A stretch of 64,000 nt of DNA from Desulfomonilia bacterium. GTDB lineage: Bacteria; Desulfobacterota; Desulfomonilia; UBA1062. Numbering within the stretch: the first letter of the stretch is position 1; every line of letters starts with the position of its first letter. The position numbers were made by a program, and so were the translations under genes. The stretch lies in NCBI GenBank assembly GCA_036567785.1, contig DATCTV010000002.1:123487-187486 (forward strand), given 5' to 3'. This document shows positions 1 to 8,061 of this stretch, in pieces. Below the pieces are notes generated by a model. The model worked only from the letters and a program-made list of their open reading frames with translations, searched no databases and had not been told where the DNA came from.

Positions 1-2
1 TT

Positions 3-353
3 TCATCATCCGGTTCAGAACATGTCCCGAGCAAAGCCCCCTACCCCAGGGAAAAACTTGAAAGGCTCATGAATCAGGCCGAAGACGGCGATGTCGACGC
101 ACAATATGACCTTGGAATAAGATATTACAGCGGCGACGGCGTTGAAAAGGACCATGCAAAGGCAGTCAAATGGTTTACAATGGCCGCCGAACAGGATGAT
201 GCACAGGCGCAGTTCAATCTCGGCATAATGTACGGACGTGGCGAAGGAGCAGGCAAAGACATCAATACATCCATGCAGTGGCTGAGAAAGGCTGCTGAAC
301 AGGGACATGCCGAAGCCGTCAGTATGCTTTCAAAAATGAGCGGCAGAAAGTAA
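3..353 (+). CDS. Sel1-repeat (TPR-like) protein, 5' end missing
   Basis: The frame is open from the window edge to the TAA at 351, so the true start lies upstream. Two Sel1 repeats are visible: one centred on the segment YDLGIRYYSGDGVEKD followed by AVKWFTMAAEQ, and a second with FNLGIMYGRGEGAGKD and SMQWLRKAAEQG. These are short helix-turn-helix solenoid units used for protein-protein contacts, often in exported or regulatory proteins. No catalytic domain is visible in this fragment and the N-terminus is needed to assign localisation. It ends 25 bases before the acyl-CoA dehydrogenase start, but a functional link is not evident. Confidence 0.85.
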   Translation, partial: SSSGSEHVPSKAPYPREKLERLMNQAEDGDVDAQYDLGIRYYSGDGVEKDHAKAVKWFTMAAEQDDAQAQFNLGIMYGRGEGAGKDINTSMQWLRKAAEQGHAEAVSMLSKMSGRK

Positions 354-378
354 ACCTTCCTTTTTTCCGGAGGCGGAT

Positions 379-1527
379 TTGGACTTTAATCCTGACATGA
401 AACACAAGGTTGTAAGAAAGGCTGTCCGTGAGTTTGCCGAAACCGAACTTGGTCCTGTTGCACATGACATCGACCGTGAGGCGAGATTCCCCTGGGAAGT
501 CATAGAAAAAATGAAACTGCTCAATTACTTCGGCCTTCAGGCGCCGAAGGAATATGGCGGGGCCGATCTCGACGGAATAAGTTATTCAATTACGATCGAG
601 GAACTTTCCAGGGTTAGCGCGGCCGTTGGCCTGTGCATAACCGTTCATAACAGCGTAGGAATGTTCCCGATCGTCAAATTCGGTTCTCGTGCGCTAAAGG
701 AAAAGTATCTCCCGAAACTAGCAAGCGGCGATATAATCGGAGCATTCTGCATAACGGAGGCGAATGCAGGCTCCGATGCAGGCGCAGTCGAGACGACAGC
801 TGTCAAAGACGGAAGCTCCTACATCATAAACGGTACAAAAATATTCGTCACAAACGGCGCAGTCTGTGGTGCACCTCTCATATTTGCCGTTACCAATCCT
901 GAAAACCCGAAAAAGGCGGCAAGTGTATTCGTCGTGGATAAAGAGACGCCGGGATTTTCGGTAGGAGAATGCGAGGATATGTGCGGCATGCGTGCAAACC
1001 CGGTTTCTTCGCTATTTCTTGAGGATTGCAGGGTTCCTGCGGAAAACATGCTGGGGACTCCGGGCGACGGTCTCAAGATAGGCCTTACCGCACTCGATAC
1101 CGGCCGTATAGGGATTGCCGCACAGGCCCTCGGAATCGCACAGGCCGCATTCGAGGCATCAGTCAGATACTCGAAGGAGCGCCAGCAGTTCAGGAAACCC
1201 ATCTCATCCTTCCAGACGATCCAGAACATGATAGCGGACATGGCGCTTGAAGTCGATGCCGCAAGGCTCCTTCTATACCGGGCAAGCGCGATGAAGGATT
1301 CGGGGGTGCAATTTTCGGCTGAGGCAGCAATGGCGAAGCTCTCATGCAGCGAGACGGCGTCAAGGGTTACATCGAGGGCGGTCCAGATTCACGGCGGTTA
1401 CGGTTACAGCAAGGAATATGATGTGGAGAGGTATTTCCGCGACGCAAGAGTCACCGAGATATATGAAGGCACCAGCGAGATACAGCGGATGGTAATATCC
1501 CGGGCCGTGCTTTCAAGGCCCGTATAG
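379..1527 (+). CDS. acyl-CoA dehydrogenase
   Basis: A 382-residue FAD-dependent acyl-CoA dehydrogenase, which oxidises acyl-CoA to 2-enoyl-CoA and passes electrons to ETF. Family marks include the flavin-contact segment CITEANAGSDAG near residue 125, the ERQQFRKPISSFQ helix, and the C-terminal IHGGYGYSKEYDVERYFRD block followed by IYEGTSEIQ, whose Glu (about residue 363) is the usual catalytic base of short and medium chain enzymes. The start is a TTG with a GGAGG-type ribosome site just upstream (CCGGAGGCGGA); I chose it because the family N-terminus would otherwise be cut. etfB and etfA follow at once, forming a beta-oxidation or butyryl-CoA type electron-transfer unit. The chain-length preference cannot be read from sequence alone. 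Confidence 0.95.
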   Translation: MDFNPDMKHKVVRKAVREFAETELGPVAHDIDREARFPWEVIEKMKLLNYFGLQAPKEYGGADLDGISYSITIEELSRVSAAVGLCITVHNSVGMFPIVKFGSRALKEKYLPKLASGDIIGAFCITEANAGSDAGAVETTAVKDGSSYIINGTKIFVTNGAVCGAPLIFAVTNPENPKKAASVFVVDKETPGFSVGECEDMCGMRANPVSSLFLEDCRVPAENMLGTPGDGLKIGLTALDTGRIGIAAQALGIAQAAFEASVRYSKERQQFRKPISSFQTIQNMIADMALEVDAARLLLYRASAMKDSGVQFSAEAAMAKLSCSETASRVTSRAVQIHGGYGYSKEYDVERYFRDARVTEIYEGTSEIQRMVISRAVLSRPV

Positions 1528-1576
1528 AAAAAGAAGCACAAAAAAACAGGCTTCTCATTAAATTCAGGAGCAGGCA

Positions 1577-2395
1577 GTGAAATTAGTAGTATGCATTAAG
1601 CAGGTCCCGATGGTGACCGAACTCCCCTGGAATGCTGAAACCGGGAATCTGAGACGCGACCTCTCCGAAGGGGTGATGAACCAGGCCTGCAAACACGCCC
1701 TCGAGGCTGCGCTCAAGCTGAAGGAATCCTATGGCGGACACATAACGGCAATCACAATGGGTCCACCTCAGGCGAAAGAGGTGCTTTTCGAGGCGTCTGC
1801 CATGGGGGCGGATGTAGGTGTGCTTATAAGTGACAGAGCGATTGCCGGGTGCGACACGCTGGCCACATCCTATACACTGGCCTGCGCAATAAAGAAGGCA
1901 TGCCCCGATTTCGACCTCATCCTGTGCGGATGCTATACGAGCGACAGCGAGACCGGTCAGGTAGGCCCGCAACTGGCCGAAGACCTTAACCTGCCCGAAG
2001 TGGCATGGGTCGAATACATGGAAAAGAACGGCGAGACACTTTCTGTGACAAGGCAGGCTGACGGATTTCTTGAAACGCTAGAATTCGACCTGCCCGGGCT
2101 GGTTACCATTTCGACAAAACGTTATCTTCCCAGATACATTTCATTTTCCGACATAAACACTTCCTTTGACGATGCAGATATAATCACGCTTGATGCAAGA
2201 GCCATCGATGCCGACCCTGTTAAAATCGGACCGGCGGGCTCACCTACGAAGATTATCGGTATCAGTTCGACGAAGTCGGGCAAAAAAAATGTCGTCCTTA
2301 AAGGTCCTGCAAAGAAAGTCGCACATGAACTTTTTGAAAGATTCGGCGAGCGTATAGCAGGGGCCATCGGCAAAGATATGGCTAAGGGGTCATAA
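1577..2395 (+). CDS. etfB: electron transfer flavoprotein subunit beta
   Basis: A 272-residue EtfB/FixA family protein that binds a nucleotide (AMP, or FAD in bifurcating forms) and forms the ETF heterodimer with the next gene. The N-terminus KLVVCIKQVP is typical. The loop SDSETGQVGP corresponds to the adenine-nucleotide site, and LVTISTKRYLPRY matches the ETF-beta signature near residue 180. The start is GTG with AGGAG seven bases upstream. It sits 49 bases after the dehydrogenase and 3 bases before etfA, so the three genes are probably one transcript. Whether this ETF bifurcates electrons cannot be decided without modelling the second flavin site. Confidence 0.95.
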   Translation: MKLVVCIKQVPMVTELPWNAETGNLRRDLSEGVMNQACKHALEAALKLKESYGGHITAITMGPPQAKEVLFEASAMGADVGVLISDRAIAGCDTLATSYTLACAIKKACPDFDLILCGCYTSDSETGQVGPQLAEDLNLPEVAWVEYMEKNGETLSVTRQADGFLETLEFDLPGLVTISTKRYLPRYISFSDINTSFDDADIITLDARAIDADPVKIGPAGSPTKIIGISSTKSGKKNVVLKGPAKKVAHELFERFGERIAGAIGKDMAKGS

Positions 2396-2398
2396 AAT

Positions 2399-3400
2399 AT
2401 GACAGCACCTGAACGGATAATACTCATATACGGAGATTACAGAAACTATTTCAAAAGCAGGGTAACCCTTCAACTCATATCAAAGGCGAAGGAACTTGCC
2501 GGAAAGATCGGAGCCTGCGTAGCAACCTGCGCATTCGGAAACGGCGTGGACGAGTGGGCCGGAGAATATCTGGCGCATGGCTCGGACAGGGTTTATGTCT
2601 ATGACGATCCAGCTTTGAGCAATTACAGCATCGAGCTTTATTCCGAGCTCCTTTCGAGGCTCTGCCGTGAGCTTTCCCCGGAGATACTTCTTATCGGTGC
2701 AACTTCATTCGGCAGGGAAATGGCACCGATGGTTGCGAAAAAGCTCCAGACCGGCCTTACCGCCGATTGTGTAGGTCTCGAAATAAACGAAAACGGGCTT
2801 CTTGTTCAGACAGCGCCCTCATTCGGGGGAAACCTGCTTGCCGACATAATCACGCCAGATGCAAGACCGCAGATGGCTACAGTCAGGCCGGGAGTCTTCA
2901 AGGAAATCCCTCACAACAATAATCCGGACGGCAGGATAATAAAGATGATGCTTCCCGGAAATCTCCCAAGGCCGAGGGTGAGGCTTGTATCATCCGAGAA
3001 ACTCAGAACCTCTGAACACAGACTGGAAGATGCAAGGATAGTCGTATGCGGCGGCAGGGGAATGGGCGGCGCCAAGCGATTCAAGAACCTCTTTGAGCTT
3101 GCAAGGCTGATGGACGGACAGGTCGGCGCGACAAGGCCCGCCGTGCACAGTCAGTGCGCACCGCCGGAAGCCCTTGTCGGTCAGGCCGGAAGGCATATTA
3201 AACCGGAACTGCTTTTTTCTTTCGGCATAAGCGGGGCGATCCAGCATACGGCTGCCATCACCGGAGCGGATTTCATAATAGCGGTGAACAAGAACCCGGC
3301 GGCTCCCATGATGGAGCTTGCCGATGTGGCGATAGTGACCGATGCGAATCAGGCTGCGCTTGCAATAATCAAGGAACTGAGAAAACGGGCGATGGATTGA
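2399..3400 (+). CDS. etfA: electron transfer flavoprotein subunit alpha
   Basis: A 333-residue EtfA/FixB family protein carrying the redox-active FAD. The C-terminal FAD domain is clear: GATRPAVHSQCAPPEALVGQ, then FSFGISGAIQHTAAITGAD and IIAVNKNPAAPMMELADVAIV, which is the ETF-alpha signature. There is no N-terminal ferredoxin extension of the kind found in some anaerobes. It pairs with etfB directly upstream and takes electrons from the acyl-CoA dehydrogenase before passing them to a membrane oxidoreductase not seen in this window. An AAGGGG ribosome site precedes the ATG. The gene ends 24 bases from the convergent lipoprotein gene. Confidence 0.95.
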   Translation: MTAPERIILIYGDYRNYFKSRVTLQLISKAKELAGKIGACVATCAFGNGVDEWAGEYLAHGSDRVYVYDDPALSNYSIELYSELLSRLCRELSPEILLIGATSFGREMAPMVAKKLQTGLTADCVGLEINENGLLVQTAPSFGGNLLADIITPDARPQMATVRPGVFKEIPHNNNPDGRIIKMMLPGNLPRPRVRLVSSEKLRTSEHRLEDARIVVCGGRGMGGAKRFKNLFELARLMDGQVGATRPAVHSQCAPPEALVGQAGRHIKPELLFSFGISGAIQHTAAITGADFIIAVNKNPAAPMMELADVAIVTDANQAALAIIKELRKRAMD

Positions 3401-3424
3401 TTATCGCCCGCCTCCACAATGGTT

Positions 3425-5104
3425 TTATTGCTGTACGCCTGAGAGATCAAATTTCAGCAGGCACATATCGTAAGCTCCGAAATTCGTAATACCGTCAAGA
3501 CTAGCGTTCGTGAATCCTGCGATGTACAGATAATCATTATTTGCATCGAAAGCAATTGCCTTGCCTTTCTCATCTCCTGCCGTGCCTGCAAGGGTAACAG
3601 AGAATAATGTACCGCTGAGACCGAATCTTGCTAATAATATATCTTCCTCTCCCTTATTTACGAAGAAAGGCGGCAAAGTTCCCCATGTAAAACCAGTGAC
3701 ATAAACGTTCCCCGGATCGCTGTCCATAGTGATGCCGTAGGCAATATCATCCAGAGCAGTCCCAATCTGTTTATTCCAGCGGCCGTTGGAATCAGTAAAG
3801 TTTGAAAGATTCAAGTATGCTACAACGATGTCATATCCCCCCTGGTTTGATGCACCGAATTCACCGTTGGTTATCCCGGTCACAGCAACATAACTGTCCT
3901 GATAAATTGCTATTGACAATCCCGCAGTGGTTTTCGTGGCTTTATTGACATCGTCTGACCCCCTGAAAACCAGACTTCCGTTATTTCCGGCACTGTCATA
4001 ACGGGCTACAAAGAGATCACTCACTCCGCCAGAAAATCCCCATCCCGGCTCATTTGAAAATGATACGAATGGTCCACCGGCCTGCCCTGTTATGGCCACT
4101 TTGTTTCCGGAAGCACTCACGGCCACTGCGGTTGCGACGTCGTCTCCTGTTGACCCGATCTGTCTGGCCCACTGTGGAACAAGTGAAGAATTGCATTTTA
4201 TGAGGATTACGTCCTTTCCACCTTTATGAGAGCCTGCACCCCCTATTTCACCTTCCGTATATCCCGTTACGTAAACATTTCCGCTTGTATCAACAGCAAC
4301 GGAATTGCCCGCATCATCACTTGCAGTGCCCATTATTTTGGAAAGTTTTCCTGATCCGTTTGACTTGTCATACCTTACAAGGAAGATATCTTTGCCGCCT
4401 ATCGCGCCGGCCCCGTCTATCCCGCCTGTGGTATAGCCGGTTACATATACATAGCTGCCGTCGACTGCTACGTTGAGACCATTGCCTAGCGCATCGAGTA
4501 AAGCATCCGGGTTCGGCCCGGACACTCCTGTGGTGCCAAGCAGTTTTGTCCACTGCTTGATGCCTTTTGAATCGTACTTTGTAAGAAAGACTTCAGCATG
4601 GCCGATATTGGTATTACCGTCAAGGTTGCCGCCGGTCCAGCCGGTCACAAAGATATTCCCGCTGCCGTCAACAGCAACACCCCGGCCATAATCATTTGAA
4701 GTCGTACCAGAAAGAATCGTCGCTGTTCCTAGCGTCGTTGCGCCTGCCTGATTGCTCGGGTCTGACTCATTGCCGTTGGAATTATATGCTCTCACTGTGT
4801 ATGTGTAAGGCGTCCTGGGTGTGAGGTTGTAATCCGAATAACTGGTCGTGTTAAAAACATTGGCAATTGCGAGTTTATTATCATTACGGTAGACATTATA
4901 CCCAACGGCATTGGCGGATGCATGCCATGACAGATCAATCCGCGAAGCTGATACGGCAGTTGCCGTAAGACCTGTCGGGGCCGGAGGAGGCGTTGCACCT
5001 TCCTCATCCACATCGACGCCACCGCCACCGCCGCCTCCTCCGCAGTTGAAAATGAATGCAGAGACGATCAATATTAGAAACAATCTTCCTGTTTTTGATT
5101 TCAT
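3425..5104 (-). CDS. polyglycine lipoprotein with fibronectin III domain and SBBP-type beta-propeller repeats
   Basis: A 559-residue secreted protein. The hydrophobic signal ends at Cys21 in FIFNC, an imperfect lipobox, and is followed by eight glycines and an acidic linker. Residues about 38-126 form a fibronectin type III domain (PTGLTATAVSASRIDLSW, then YTYTVRAYNSNGNES). The remainder holds six or more repeats of the form GNVYVTGYT with GGKDIFLVRYD, matching SBBP beta-propeller repeats. Such proteins are usually surface or periplasmic with unknown ligands. An upstream in-frame ATG at 5143 exists, but the ATG at 5104 is preceded by AGGAGGT at ideal spacing and begins the signal peptide, so I use it. 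It is convergent with etfA and divergent from the barrel gene at 5341. Confidence 0.85.
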   Translation of the reverse strand: MKSKTGRLFLILIVSAFIFNCGGGGGGGGVDVDEEGATPPPAPTGLTATAVSASRIDLSWHASANAVGYNVYRNDNKLAIANVFNTTSYSDYNLTPRTPYTYTVRAYNSNGNESDPSNQAGATTLGTATILSGTTSNDYGRGVAVDGSGNIFVTGWTGGNLDGNTNIGHAEVFLTKYDSKGIKQWTKLLGTTGVSGPNPDALLDALGNGLNVAVDGSYVYVTGYTTGGIDGAGAIGGKDIFLVRYDKSNGSGKLSKIMGTASDDAGNSVAVDTSGNVYVTGYTEGEIGGAGSHKGGKDVILIKCNSSLVPQWARQIGSTGDDVATAVAVSASGNKVAITGQAGGPFVSFSNEPGWGFSGGVSDLFVARYDSAGNNGSLVFRGSDDVNKATKTTAGLSIAIYQDSYVAVTGITNGEFGASNQGGYDIVVAYLNLSNFTDSNGRWNKQIGTALDDIAYGITMDSDPGNVYVTGFTWGTLPPFFVNKGEEDILLARFGLSGTLFSVTLAGTAGDEKGKAIAFDANNDYLYIAGFTNASLDGITNFGAYDMCLLKFDLSGVQQ

Positions 5105-5302
5105 ATTGTACCTCCTTGGATATTTCTTATGGTAAGCAATCACTCAATTAAACATTTCAACAACTCATAGAATACACAAAGATATAAAATATGCCAGCGT
5201 ATATGTTAGTCAAGTAAATAACAGTATTACATGTGATTTTGATATAAAAGAGAAGATTTCAGAAAAGAAATATTTATAATTTGTACCTGAAATTCCGAAC
5301 AT

Positions 5303-5320
5303 ACTCTTATTACTCTTATT
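5303..5320 (+). repeat. 9-bp tandem duplication in the 5' leader
   Basis: ACTCTTATT occurs twice head to tail, 20 bases before the start codon of the outer-membrane gene and just ahead of its GGAGG ribosome site. It lies where transcript leader or core promoter would be expected. It may be a slippage product or a paired regulator half-site; nothing else supports a function. Confidence 0.5.
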
Positions 5321-5340
5321 GAAACCGGAGGCAGGCATAA

Positions 5341-6006
5341 ATGAAAAAATTCTTACCGGCGCTTATCGTTTTGATGACTGTTCTTTTTTCACTACCTGCA
5401 TATGCAGGAATCACTGGTAATGTTAACATTCTTCCCGGCTTCAAGATACTCGAAGGCGGATCAGATGCCTGGGATGACGTGCATGTTCAATCCGAAATGA
5501 TTGCTCCTCCCGGTGTAGAAACAAATTTCAGAGGCGAAAGCTGGCCGATCAGCATAAACCTCGCCTACCATGATTCATCCATGCTGACGTGGCTCAATCT
5601 GATAACAGTCCCCCTCGGAGCCGTGACAATGGAATACGGCGAGACGCAGGAATTCGATTTCGGTGTGAGGAAAATCTGGGAAACCGCACCTCATGTAAGA
5701 CCCTATATCGGTGCAGGCGCTTCATACATAAGAGGCTACCTGCAGAAATCATTCACGTTCGCATATTACCCGGATATCAACTATAACCTCGCTGACAGGA
5801 GCGACGGATGGGGCGGATATGTCGAAGCAGGTATATACTGGGAAATCGCAAACCACCTTAACCTCGGACTGGGCGCCAGCTGGTCCAAGGCAGATCTCAA
5901 GTTTGCAGGTGATGTCATTGACGGTGACCCAAAAAGCACAAGGGGAGATGTAACTGTCGACGGCGGCGGATTTAAATTTAATTTCATTCTTGGTTTCCAT
6001 TATTAG
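5341..6006 (+). CDS. outer-membrane beta-barrel protein (TIGR04219-like)
   Basis: A 221-residue exported protein with a classic signal peptide (residues 1-22, ending LPAYA). The mature part is rich in alternating aromatic and polar strands, such as VETNFRGESWPISINLAYH and GWGGYVEAGIYWEIANHLNLG, and ends with a C-terminal aromatic strand (FNFILGFHY), as expected for recognition by the Bam machinery. The length and strand pattern resemble the TIGR04219 family of small eight-stranded barrels. The ligand is unknown. CCGGAGG precedes the ATG. It lies 48 bases before the larger TraF-like barrel gene and is probably co-transcribed with it. Confidence 0.8.
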   Translation: MKKFLPALIVLMTVLFSLPAYAGITGNVNILPGFKILEGGSDAWDDVHVQSEMIAPPGVETNFRGESWPISINLAYHDSSMLTWLNLITVPLGAVTMEYGETQEFDFGVRKIWETAPHVRPYIGAGASYIRGYLQKSFTFAYYPDINYNLADRSDGWGGYVEAGIYWEIANHLNLGLGASWSKADLKFAGDVIDGDPKSTRGDVTVDGGGFKFNFILGFHY

Positions 6007-6054
6007 CGTTATCATTTCAACGGGATCAATGGCCCAAAGGGGGATATAAATATC

Positions 6055-7347
6055 ATGAAAAGGCTTATGTTCCTGGCAATAGTGACAGTATCAATAGCAC
6101 TTCCTCTCACTCACGCATCGGGTATCGAGTTCGAGCCCATCGGTTCGGAGTCCATCTCAATGGGAGGAGCGGGCGTAGCTTCCGCAAAAAGCGCCTATGC
6201 GCCCTATTACAACCCTGCCCTTCTCGCAGAATACAGAAAGAATTTTGACATCACAGTTGCCGCCAGTGCATCCGCAAGGGATGTCGATCTGGGAAAATAT
6301 ATATCAGAACTCAGCGATTTCGACATCTACGGCTCGATTGAGAATATCTCACAGGACCCTGCAAAGTACGTGAACAACATAGAGAGTTCCATAAACATTC
6401 TGTCATCAATCCCACTGGAGAACGGCCTGCAGATTATGCCCGGCGTCAATATCGGTTGTCAGATCAAGCAGTTCGGCATAGGTCTTTATACTGTATCTGA
6501 AGCCACAGCAACGGCGGTGATAGACCGGCAGCATATGGACATTGTCATCGACGCGGGTTCCGGCGTATATCTGAGATACAACCCGTCGGATCCGACTAAT
6601 CCCGTAGTCACGACTCAGGCTGACTATGATTCTACCTCGATAGAGTACGCCCTTAATAACGGCCTGACATACATGGACCTGACCGGTCTGGCATACGTCG
6701 AAATACCCGTATCAGGAGGCTATCAGTTCAACACTGGAATCGGCACGATTGATGTCGGCGGAAGCATCAAGGTCATGCCCGGATATACGCTCCAGAAATC
6801 CATAAACATCGATACCGCCACCAAGGATATCGTAAAAGACATGAGAAAGGACACAAAAAGCTCGGTAAGCTGGGGAATCGACCTCGGGCTCCTCTACAAG
6901 CCGCCCAGACTTGAGAAACTCTCAATAGGTGTTGTCGGAAAAAACCTCAACACGCCCCAGTTCAAGACATCTTCCAACGACCAACTCAAAGTAAAGCCAA
7001 TGGCGAGGGCGGGTATCGCGTATGACGGCCTCATCCTTGACATGCTGTCCGTTGCGATCGATTGCGATCTTACAAGGAACGAAACCTACATCCCGGGTTA
7101 TTATTCACAGTATGTCGGCGGGGGAGTAAGTTTAACCCCCATAAGATGGTTTTCTGTACGCGCCGGGCTCATGCAGAACATACAGGAAACAAGTGAAGGG
7201 CTTATCTTTACAGGCGGGCTTGGAATAGGTCCTGAATTCTGCCAGGTCGACCTATCGGCTTTCGGTTCGACAAAAAGAGGATCATATAACGGGAATTCGA
7301 TTCCTCAGTATGCAAAGGTACAGCTTGGAATTAGTTCCAGATGGTAA
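6055..7347 (+). CDS. TraF-like/FadL-like outer-membrane protein
   Basis: A 430-residue exported protein with a signal peptide ending near residue 22 (LTHAS). The mature N-terminus has the SMGGAGVASA and YYNPALLA pattern shared by the PF13729 (TraF-like) and FadL/OmpP1 superfamily of large barrels, in which an early aromatic-NPA motif follows an alanine-rich turn. Strand-like segments run to the end, finishing VQLGISSRW with a C-terminal aromatic residue. Despite the family name, no conjugation genes are present, so this is best read as a long-barrel outer-membrane protein, perhaps a hydrophobic-compound channel. It follows the small barrel gene at 5341 and ends at a strong bidirectional hairpin. 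Confidence 0.75.
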   Translation: MKRLMFLAIVTVSIALPLTHASGIEFEPIGSESISMGGAGVASAKSAYAPYYNPALLAEYRKNFDITVAASASARDVDLGKYISELSDFDIYGSIENISQDPAKYVNNIESSINILSSIPLENGLQIMPGVNIGCQIKQFGIGLYTVSEATATAVIDRQHMDIVIDAGSGVYLRYNPSDPTNPVVTTQADYDSTSIEYALNNGLTYMDLTGLAYVEIPVSGGYQFNTGIGTIDVGGSIKVMPGYTLQKSINIDTATKDIVKDMRKDTKSSVSWGIDLGLLYKPPRLEKLSIGVVGKNLNTPQFKTSSNDQLKVKPMARAGIAYDGLILDMLSVAIDCDLTRNETYIPGYYSQYVGGGVSLTPIRWFSVRAGLMQNIQETSEGLIFTGGLGIGPEFCQVDLSAFGSTKRGSYNGNSIPQYAKVQLGISSRW

Positions 7348-7350
7348 ATC

Positions 7351-7392
7351 AACCGGGAGCTTACAGGACCACACTGCCTGTAAGCCACGGTT
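7351..7392. terminator. bidirectional hairpin between convergent genes
   Basis: A 9-bp perfect stem (GCTTACAGG at 7359 with CCTGTAAGC at 7377) is extended by an outer AACCG/CGGTT pairing. It lies exactly between two convergent genes and is followed on the plus strand by TTTGTCT. It probably ends both the barrel transcript and the transcript of the PagL-like gene. Confidence 0.6.
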
Positions 7393-7399
7393 TGTCTAA

Positions 7400-7891
7400 T
7401 CAGAAAAGGTAGCCTATCTGGAGGGTAATGAAATTTTCACCGTAATTCGGCATTTCAGTCCAATCGAAAATTCCATCACCGTTGGAGAAATGCCTGTAAC
7501 CGAGAGATATATCAGCTTTATTTATCTTCATGCCCACGGCAAACCGGAATGAAAATTGAAGATGTGTACCCAGGTTGTCGGTAAGCTCTGTAATGTAGGC
7601 CCCACCCGGTTCGAAACAGAAATATGTATTCTCAGGCAGGTTCAACAATATCCCCAGGGCAAGGGCAAATGCATCATTGCGGTTGTCGCCGCTCCAGGCG
7701 CCGATCGTGCCTTTGTAATAAAGGTTAAGCGCAGGTATCAGGGATGAATCCATCTGATAGCTGACAAACATGGTCTGGGAATCGGATGAACGGAAAAACC
7801 CCTGGCCTCCTTCAAGGAATACACCGTCAGCATATGCAGGTACAGATGTGCAGATGAATACAGGAATAAGGATTATCAGCCAGTTTTTCAT
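7400..7891 (-). CDS. acyloxyacyl hydrolase / PagL-like lipid A 3-O-deacylase candidate
   Basis: A 163-residue exported protein with a signal peptide (residues about 1-21, ending VPAYA) and beta-barrel strands ending ITLQIGYLF. Near the C-terminus it has GYRHFSNGDG followed by PNYGEN. The HxSN element matches the His and Ser of the PagL catalytic triad. The Glu-bearing element is only approximate (NYGEN against the NxGx[E/N] pattern of the family). PagL enzymes sit in the outer membrane and remove the 3-O-linked acyl chain from lipid A. The protein is slightly shorter than typical family members. The role is an inference from the motif; a non-catalytic small barrel remains possible. Confidence 0.6.
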   Translation of the reverse strand: MKNWLIILIPVFICTSVPAYADGVFLEGGQGFFRSSDSQTMFVSYQMDSSLIPALNLYYKGTIGAWSGDNRNDAFALALGILLNLPENTYFCFEPGGAYITELTDNLGTHLQFSFRFAVGMKINKADISLGYRHFSNGDGIFDWTEMPNYGENFITLQIGYLF

Positions 7892-8025
7892 TAAATCTTC
7901 CCCCCTTGAACAACATATTCATCATTCCTAAATCATTTTTTCAATAAGCTTGCAACTGGTTGATATCATTTTCTCTTAAGCAGTATTGACATGAAAGCAG
8001 GTTTTTCCTATGGGGTGGAATACCC

Positions 8026-8046
8026 TAATCCGGAAATTCCGGATTA
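8026..8046. promoter_or_regulatory. 21-bp near-perfect palindrome, candidate operator for the GH4-kinase genes
   Basis: The left arm TAATCCGGAA (8026-8035) is the exact reverse complement of the right arm TTCCGGATTA (8037-8046), with one central base. It ends only a few bases before the AGGAGG ribosome site of the glycosidase gene. A dimeric regulator could bind here and block transcription. An RNA hairpin that masks the ribosome site is the alternative. No regulator gene is adjacent. Confidence 0.55.
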
Positions 8047-8061
8047 ATCCCAGGAGGAGTC

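Noticed and set aside
819..1241. Long open frame antisense to the acyl-CoA dehydrogenase
   Set aside because: Its translation has no recognisable domain and it lies wholly within a strongly conserved gene; codon structure of the true gene explains the open frame.
6055..7347. TraF-like name as evidence of a conjugative system
   Set aside because: No other transfer gene is present. The PF13729 family name is historical and the protein is a large outer-membrane barrel.
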